This document shows positions 3,909-8,313 of a stretch of DNA of 8,313 nucleotides, piece after piece. Below the pieces are notes generated by a model that did no database searches, was not told where the DNA came from, and was given only the letters and a program-made list of their open reading frames with translations. Where the stretch lies: contig CAMWMM010000200.1 of assembly GCA_947175285.1 (NCBI GenBank), forward strand, positions 1 to 8,313. Direction: 5' to 3'. The stretch comes from an uncultured Lachnospiraceae bacterium. GTDB lineage: Bacteria > Bacillota_A > Clostridia > Lachnospirales > Lachnospiraceae. Position 1 is the stretch's first letter. Each line of letters begins with the position of its first letter. The translations under genes and the position numbers were made by a program.

Positions 3909-6137
3909 TTGAGCATAAAAAGATTTTTAACGAGAAAAACACTGTGTATCATCGTAAGCTGCTTTTGTATCCTATGTCTGCCTTTTGGCATTCTTATGTC
4001 TCTTGCGAACCAGAATCCCGCACCCGAACAGGATGCGGACGGATACTATCTGCTGCGTACAGCAGAGGATTTCAAATGGTTCATCTCCACAATCAATCGT
4101 GGGAACGTTGAAATTAATGTCCGTTTGTGCAACGATTTGATTCTGAACGACACATCCGATTGGGAAAACTGGGCAGATACGCCTCCGGAAAACACCTACT
4201 ATCCGATGCGTTGCTATAATGGACATTTCGACGGAAATGGTTTTGCGCTGGATGGATATTATCCGAGTTTCAACGAAGCAAGTTCATATCAGGCGTTCAT
4301 GTTTACCATTCTTGAAGAGAATGCAAGGATTACGGATCTTCATATCTGTAATTCCTTTTTCCGTACCACCTATGAAGAGTGTTCCTATGAGGACGATGAC
4401 GGCGAAACGGGTGTGGTCACTGCTGCGGTTCTCTGTTCTTCCAACGATGGTATCATTGAAAACTGCGACGTACACGCAAAGGTGATGGGTGCATGGAGCG
4501 CCGGCGGCATCGTTGCCGTCAATTACGGGCAAATGATTAACTGCCATTTTTCGGGCAGCGTGGAGGCAGGACTGGCACAGCACATAGAGAAACCGGATAA
4601 CCGTCTGGGCGTCCAAACACTGTATGCTGGCGGTATCTGCCGCAGCAATCAGGGTATTGTCCGGGGCTGTGTCAACGATGGGAGCATCACGCTCTATAAT
4701 CTTCCGGAAGATTACTTTATGTTCTGTACTGCCGGAGGAATTGCAGGAAGAAATGCGGAGGCGGGTATCATTGAAGACTCGGAAAACAACGGTTCCGTCA
4801 CATCCGCACAACTGGCAGGCGGCATCGCAGGCGCAAGCTGGGGCGGCATTGCCAGGTGCATTAACAGAGGAAACGTTCATGTGGAGGAGGCTGCCGACTT
4901 GGAGCACACGGAGTCCATGATTTCGGCGGGCATCTGCGCTTCCAACGGCGGAACGATAGATACCTGCATACATACAGGCTCCGCCACGATCAGCCAGACG
5001 ATAGTCAGCTTCTATGCGCCCATCTACGGCATTGCCTGTAACATAGTCAATCCGAGCAAAGGAAGCATTACGAACTGCTATTATCTGAAAGAAAATACCG
5101 TCCAGGCATACCGCCAGTCAGGCGTGTATAAGCTTTCTGCCGAAGATACGGCTGACTTTTCCGCCTATTTAGACGGTACGAAAAAAATACAAGACATAGA
5201 CAACTGGAATCTTCTTTCATCCATCCCCGACTACCCCGGAACTGACGAAGAAGACTATATTCACCTGAGTTTCGGTCCGGCATCAGATGTGGATTACGAG
5301 GTGCAGCCCGGCGACAGTTTTTGGAGTATTGCAGAAAAGTTTTATGGTGACGGCCGCTGTTATAATCTCTTGGAACAGGAAGCCGCAATGTCATCTCCGG
5401 CTTCGCTTATCTCCGGCGACTTGCTCACAGTGCCGCATATGGATTATTATCTGCTTCGCACAAACGATGAGCAGGGGCATGGCTGGTCCGCCTGCGTGCT
5501 TCCCTCAGGAGAGAACTGTCCCACGCGCTTCAACGCTGCCAAACCGATTGACTGGTACTATGGAAGCATGGATTTTGCGGCACGCAAGGGATTTGACATC
5601 ATGTGGCCCAAGGACAAGGAACAGGGGCATGATGTGCCCGCATCGGATATTCGCATCCTATACCGCTTAGACGGCAACCCCGAAGGAGACTTTTTTGCAG
5701 ACTGGGAAACTGCGCAGAAAAGTATCCGCCAAAGCGCAAAGGTCTGCTGCGGCGATGCTATAGACAACCTTTACTTTTATTGTTATACCCTGGATAGCGG
5801 CGAGAAACTCTACGGATATTCTTTTCGTCTCTACCGCTCGGAGGATATCTTAATGTGCGCAGCTTTTTACAGAGTAAGAGAGGGATTTTTGGCAGAATAC
5901 ATCGGCATTGCACCGATACAGGAGGAAGAACCCGTTTTAGAGCGGGTGCGCTATCTGGCAGCGGAGATAAAGACTGACAGCGTACTTTCTAGCGAAGAAA
6001 TACAAAGTGACTGTGAAGGATTTTACGGCAGGGAAAACTGGGATTTTCCGCTGCTCCATAATCCTTTTGCCGCCGCCCTTGCTTATGACAAGAATGCGGA
6101 ATGCAGCTCTTATATGCTCTTTACAGGAGCGCAGTGA
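3909..6137 (+). CDS. Exported beta-helix (GLUG-like) and LysM protein
   Basis: A 742-residue protein not known to me as a named family. Residues 11-33 form a hydrophobic export segment after K4, R5 and R9-K10. SLA-N (31-34) could be a signal peptidase site, otherwise it stays anchored. Residues about 45-395 hold repeating coils of the type AGGI-x-x-x-N-x-G-x-I-x-x-C-x-x-x-GSV (starting at 198, 240, 275, 303 and 340, weaker at 171 and 371). They resemble GLUG motifs and predict a right-handed beta-helix. Residues 462-509 are a LysM domain (YEVQPGDSFWSIAEKFYGDG ... ISGDLLTVP), which binds N-acetylglucosamine-containing glycans such as peptidoglycan. Residues 510-742 are unrecognised, with several cysteines. 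The start is TTG, supported by GGGAGG 8 bases upstream. It follows the GH27 gene by 13 bases and precedes the GH25 gene by 34, so cotranscription is likely. A surface-attached binding or adhesin-like role is an inference. Confidence 0.8.
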   Translation: MSIKRFLTRKTLCIIVSCFCILCLPFGILMSLANQNPAPEQDADGYYLLRTAEDFKWFISTINRGNVEINVRLCNDLILNDTSDWENWADTPPENTYYPMRCYNGHFDGNGFALDGYYPSFNEASSYQAFMFTILEENARITDLHICNSFFRTTYEECSYEDDDGETGVVTAAVLCSSNDGIIENCDVHAKVMGAWSAGGIVAVNYGQMINCHFSGSVEAGLAQHIEKPDNRLGVQTLYAGGICRSNQGIVRGCVNDGSITLYNLPEDYFMFCTAGGIAGRNAEAGIIEDSENNGSVTSAQLAGGIAGASWGGIARCINRGNVHVEEAADLEHTESMISAGICASNGGTIDTCIHTGSATISQTIVSFYAPIYGIACNIVNPSKGSITNCYYLKENTVQAYRQSGVYKLSAEDTADFSAYLDGTKKIQDIDNWNLLSSIPDYPGTDEEDYIHLSFGPASDVDYEVQPGDSFWSIAEKFYGDGRCYNLLEQEAAMSSPASLISGDLLTVPHMDYYLLRTNDEQGHGWSACVLPSGENCPTRFNAAKPIDWYYGSMDFAARKGFDIMWPKDKEQGHDVPASDIRILYRLDGNPEGDFFADWETAQKSIRQSAKVCCGDAIDNLYFYCYTLDSGEKLYGYSFRLYRSEDILMCAAFYRVREGFLAEYIGIAPIQEEEPVLERVRYLAAEIKTDSVLSSEEIQSDCEGFYGRENWDFPLLHNPFAAALAYDKNAECSSYMLFTGAQ
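4419..5084 (+). repeat. Seven GLUG-like coils with a conserved cysteine column
   Basis: This stretch encodes residues 171-392 of the LysM protein. Aligning the coils by the G-x-I-x-x-C step places cysteine at C186, C212, C254, C317, C353 and C390, with S291 at the same spot in the remaining coil. Most coils then end G-S/N-V/I. The repeats are at protein level only; codons differ enough that the DNA itself is not strongly repetitive. Confidence 0.7.
5292..5435 (+). other. LysM domain coding segment
   Basis: Residues 462-509 show the LysM pattern: a Y-x-V opening strand, PGDS/T turn, W-S-I-A-x-x-F-Y-G-D-G helix, and closing ISGDLL-x-VP. It is single, internal and sits between the beta-helix and the unknown C-terminal region, whereas LysM domains more often lie at a protein end. 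Confidence 0.85.
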
Positions 6138-6171
6138 TTATTGATTTTTTTCGAAAAGGAGAAAGATTACA

Positions 6172-7806
6172 ATGAAGACACAAAAAAGGAAATCTGGAAA
6201 ATCAGGATTGGATTTGGATGATATACTCGATTTAGATGAAGAGATGGACGAAGAGACAGAAGATGACGAGGATGAATTTCCGCCGCTGATGGATAAAAAG
6301 CCGCTATATGGTATTGCGGCGGCAGGGGTTGTCATTTTGACGGCGTTCATTGTTGTATTTGTATTACATATCAGGAATGCGCAGAGAGAGAGGGAGGATG
6401 CCATAGTATTGATAAATCCGCCGCAGACTGCGGAAGAGACGGCAGCAGGGCAGGATGCAGAGACAGCGATGCAGGAGTCAGACTCTCAGGCAGGGGAGAG
6501 TCAGGCACAGGGTACGGTATCCGATGTGCAGACGGAGGTTTCCGTAGGAGCACTTGACGATGAACAGGATCCGCAGAATTCAGGCACGGCAGGTAATGAA
6601 GAGAGCGGCGCAGAGGTAACGGTTACAAAGCGTGAGGACGAGACTGCCGATACAACATTAGGTATCGATGTTTCCAAATATCAGGGTACGATTAACTGGG
6701 CGAAAGTGAAGGCGTCCGGGGTGGATTTTGCCATGATTCGCGTAGGATACCGTGCAAAATCGACAGGGGAGATTTTTGAGGACCCTACGGCAAGATATAA
6801 TATGCAGGAAGCGCAGGCGGCGGGCGTTATGATAGGGGCTTATTTCTTTTCTTCCGCCGTTACGGAAGAAGAAGCGAGAGAAGAGGCGGCATTTACCAAG
6901 GATATCATTGCAAAATATAAAATTACTTATCCGGTAGCGTTTAACTGTGAGGATTTTCAGTCGTCGGACAGCAGGCAGTACGGACTGGATATTGAGACAA
7001 GAACCGGTCTTGCATGTGCTTTTCTGGATGAAATTACTGCGGCGGGATATACGCCTATGTTTTATGCCTCCAAAGGGGAACTGGACGGGAATGCGCAGTG
7101 GAATACACAGACGCTTGCAAACCGCTATAAAATATGGGTGGCGCAGTATCCGGAAAAACCTTACCCGGAGACGGCGGCGTCAGCCTATTCCGGAACGCAT
7201 GATATGTGGCAGTATACGAGTCAGGGAAATGTTGACGGAATTTCTCGGAAAACAGATGTCAATATTGCATATTTCGGTTATTCACAGGAAGCGGTGGCAA
7301 AAGATGAAACCCCTGCCGAAGTGGTAGAAGCCAATCCGGAAGTGGGAATTAACTTTACGGAAGTCAATGAAATCGTGACGGCAAAGCAGGAAACCAATCT
7401 GCGCTCCGAGCCAAGCACGTTAAATGATGATTCTATCGTGACAAAGTTAGTACACGGCGATACTGCGACAAGGACGGGAATCGGTCATAACGGCTGGTCA
7501 AGAGTTATTTACAACGGACAGACTCTGTATGCAGTAACAAGTTATCTGACGACAGATATGGAAGATACCGGACAGCAGGCGCCTCCGCAGGGACCGGTCT
7601 ATACCCCTGTCAATGAGCAGGTGACGGCAAAAATGGAATCAAATCTAAGGTCGGAACCGAGTACCGCAAGTGATGATACGATAGTGGGAATGCTTCATAA
7701 CGGGGAAGTGCTTACAAGGGTTGGCATTGGAGATAACGGGTGGTCGCAGCTTGAGTATAACGGACAGATAGTGTATGCGGTCAGCAGTTATTTGATTGTG
7801 CAGTGA
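6172..7806 (+). CDS. Membrane-anchored GH25 muramidase-like protein with two SH3b domains
   Basis: A 544-residue protein. In order it has an intensely acidic N-terminal tail (residues 14-36), one membrane segment (about 45-66), a low-complexity Glu/Gln/Ala/Ser linker (70-160), a GH25 domain (162-370) and two SH3b domains (397-461 and 479-543). GH25 motifs are GIDVSKYQGTINW (D166), GAYFFSSAV, MWQYTSQG and KTDVNIAYF (D362). The family cuts the MurNAc-GlcNAc bond of peptidoglycan; SH3b modules bind the wall. The catalytic D-x-E reads N258-C259-E260 here, so the acid Glu is kept but the Asp is Asn, which may lower or change activity. Topology is probably N-terminus inside, enzyme outside. AAGGAG at 6156-6161 is 10 bases before the ATG. 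It is the last gene of a probable operon with the GH27 and LysM genes. No terminator is visible after it. Confidence 0.9.
   Translation: MKTQKRKSGKSGLDLDDILDLDEEMDEETEDDEDEFPPLMDKKPLYGIAAAGVVILTAFIVVFVLHIRNAQREREDAIVLINPPQTAEETAAGQDAETAMQESDSQAGESQAQGTVSDVQTEVSVGALDDEQDPQNSGTAGNEESGAEVTVTKREDETADTTLGIDVSKYQGTINWAKVKASGVDFAMIRVGYRAKSTGEIFEDPTARYNMQEAQAAGVMIGAYFFSSAVTEEEAREEAAFTKDIIAKYKITYPVAFNCEDFQSSDSRQYGLDIETRTGLACAFLDEITAAGYTPMFYASKGELDGNAQWNTQTLANRYKIWVAQYPEKPYPETAASAYSGTHDMWQYTSQGNVDGISRKTDVNIAYFGYSQEAVAKDETPAEVVEANPEVGINFTEVNEIVTAKQETNLRSEPSTLNDDSIVTKLVHGDTATRTGIGHNGWSRVIYNGQTLYAVTSYLTTDMEDTGQQAPPQGPVYTPVNEQVTAKMESNLRSEPSTASDDTIVGMLHNGEVLTRVGIGDNGWSQLEYNGQIVYAVSSYLIVQ
7360..7800 (+). repeat. 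Tandem SH3b repeats in the GH25 protein
   Basis: Residues 397-461 (7360-7554) and 479-543 (7606-7800) are two copies of one bacterial SH3 domain joined by a short Pro/Gln linker. Over the 64 positions I aligned by eye, 41 are identical, including NLRSEPST, the GIG-x-NGWS turn and YAV-S/T-SYL. This points to an internal duplication that occurred within the gene. Confidence 0.85.
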
Positions 7807-7828
7807 AAGTGATTATAAAATAATTTGA

Positions 7829-7857
7829 TTGAGAAAATGGGATAATTATGGTATGAT
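7829..7857 (+). promoter_or_regulatory. Extended -10 promoter of the Phd/ParE-type locus
   Basis: TTGAGA at 7829-7834 and TATGAT at 7852-7857 are 17 bases apart, and TGG directly before the -10 gives the extended -10 (TGn) element. Transcription would start near 7864, just ahead of the AAAAGGAGG ribosome site at 7867-7875. The leader would therefore be very short, but the spacing to the ATG at 7884 (8 bases) is ideal. Confidence 0.65.
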
Positions 7858-7883
7858 TTACCCATGAAAAGGAGGAATATAAA

Positions 7884-8144
7884 ATGCCACATATTATACC
7901 TATTAAGGATTTGAAAAATACTTCGGAGATTTCCGAACTGTGCCATAAGACGGATGAACCTATTTATATTACCAAAAACGGATATGGTGATATGGTAATC
8001 ATGAGTATGGAAATATTTGAGAGTACCATGCGTCAACTTTCTATGTATCGGGATATTGAAATATCCGAGAAGCAGATAGAAAACGGTCAGATAAAAGATG
8101 CGAGAACTGCTTTGGCAGAGATGAGGACAAAATATGGTTTATAG
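7884..8144 (+). CDS. Phd/YefM family antitoxin
   Basis: An 86-residue protein with the Phd/YefM fold pattern. The N-terminal DNA-binding half is MPHIIPIKDLKNTSEISELC, then EPIYITKNGYGDMVIMSMEIFE (about 25-46), where the ITKNG-x-x-x-MVIMS block is the family signature. The C-terminal half (about 55-86) is a charged helix expected to wrap the toxin. Members neutralise a RelE/ParE-type partner and repress their own promoter, here likely 7829-7857. AAAAGGAGG lies 8 bases before the ATG, a very strong ribosome site. The gene overlaps the following toxin frame by 11 bases, the usual arrangement. The partner toxin looks broken, so this antitoxin may now be an orphan. Confidence 0.9.
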   Translation: MPHIIPIKDLKNTSEISELCHKTDEPIYITKNGYGDMVIMSMEIFESTMRQLSMYRDIEISEKQIENGQIKDARTALAEMRTKYGL

Positions 8145-8313
8145 ACTGATTGTTACGGAGCATGCTGACGAATTGCTTGATAATCTTGTGCAATATTTAT
8201 TGAAAAGATTGAAAAATGAACAAGCCGCCCGACATCTGTTGGACGGAATAGAAAATGTATATGAACGTTTATAGATAATCTTATTTTTCAATTGTTTAGG
8301 CTAATTAATGATC
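8134..8313 (+). pseudogene. ParE/RelE family toxin, probably frameshifted and cut by the window end
   Basis: The frame starting at ATG 8134, inside the antitoxin gene, reads MVYRLIVTEHADELLDNLVQ and continues through KNEQAARHLLDGIENVYERL. This is the usual N-terminal half of ParE/RelE toxins (beta strand then two helices). It stops at TAG 8272-8274 after 46 residues, whereas intact members have about 90-105. Directly behind, another frame (GAT at 8274 onward) continues open to the window end as DNLIFQLFRLIND. This fits the place where relatives read something like E-x-NP-x-x-F-x-x-SRD. A loss of one base near 8272 explains both. If so the toxin is inactive; a sequencing error would give the same picture. 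The 3' end is outside the window. Confidence 0.65.

Noticed and set aside
4284..4973. A 229-codon open frame on the minus strand
   Set aside because: It lies wholly inside the LysM/beta-helix gene, its product has no recognisable domain, and the plus-strand frame has clear repeats and domains. It is a coding shadow.
7842..7849. ATAATTAT palindrome in the Phd promoter as an operator
   Set aside because: Only 8 bp of A/T symmetry, which is expected by chance here; flanking bases do not extend it.
1..8313. CRISPR arrays, tRNA or rRNA genes, insertion sequence ends
   Set aside because: I saw no regularly spaced direct repeats, no cloverleaf or rRNA-like stretches, no transposase and no terminal inverted repeats.

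Overview
The window looks like chromosomal DNA of a spore-forming, gut-type Clostridia member, most likely Lachnospiraceae. The spoVA sporulation genes, strong AGGAGG-type ribosome sites, moderate GC and the set of protein families (GH27, GH25 with SH3b, LysM, Phd/ParE, DUF3990) all point that way. No species can be named from the sequence alone. Every gene I can support is on the + strand; the long minus-strand open frames are shadows.

Layout. (1) Bases 1-1090: the end of a spoVA operon, with the C-terminus of a probable SpoVAA, then SpoVAB and SpoVAC, closed by hairpins at 1101-1169. SpoVAD and SpoVAE, which often follow SpoVAC, are not here. (2) Bases 1179-2543: a self-contained toxin-antitoxin-like pair. 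A DUF3990 protein with ADP-ribosyltransferase-like motifs overlaps by 23 bases a protein with an unrecognised N-terminal region and a C-terminal Xre-type helix-turn-helix. Their promoter carries a perfect 18-bp palindrome in the spacer and -10 element, a likely autoregulatory operator. (3) Bases 2591-7806: three tightly spaced genes, probably one operon: a cytoplasmic GH27 glycosidase; a secreted or anchored protein with a GLUG-like beta-helix, a LysM domain and an unknown C-terminal region (TTG start); and a membrane-anchored GH25 muramidase-like protein with two SH3b repeats. (4) Bases 7829-8313: a promoter, a Phd/YefM antitoxin and an overlapping ParE/RelE toxin gene that appears frameshifted at about 8272 and runs off the window.

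How the parts work together. The spoVA genes encode membrane proteins for dipicolinic acid movement in spores. The two toxin-antitoxin-type loci are accessory modules beside core genes. The central three genes combine a glycosidase with two envelope proteins that carry wall-binding modules, which suggests a cell-surface or cell-wall glycan role, but no substrate can be read from the sequence. The best candidates for something little described are the DUF3990/Xre pair with its operator, and the beta-helix-LysM protein with its ladder of cysteines and unknown C-terminal domain.
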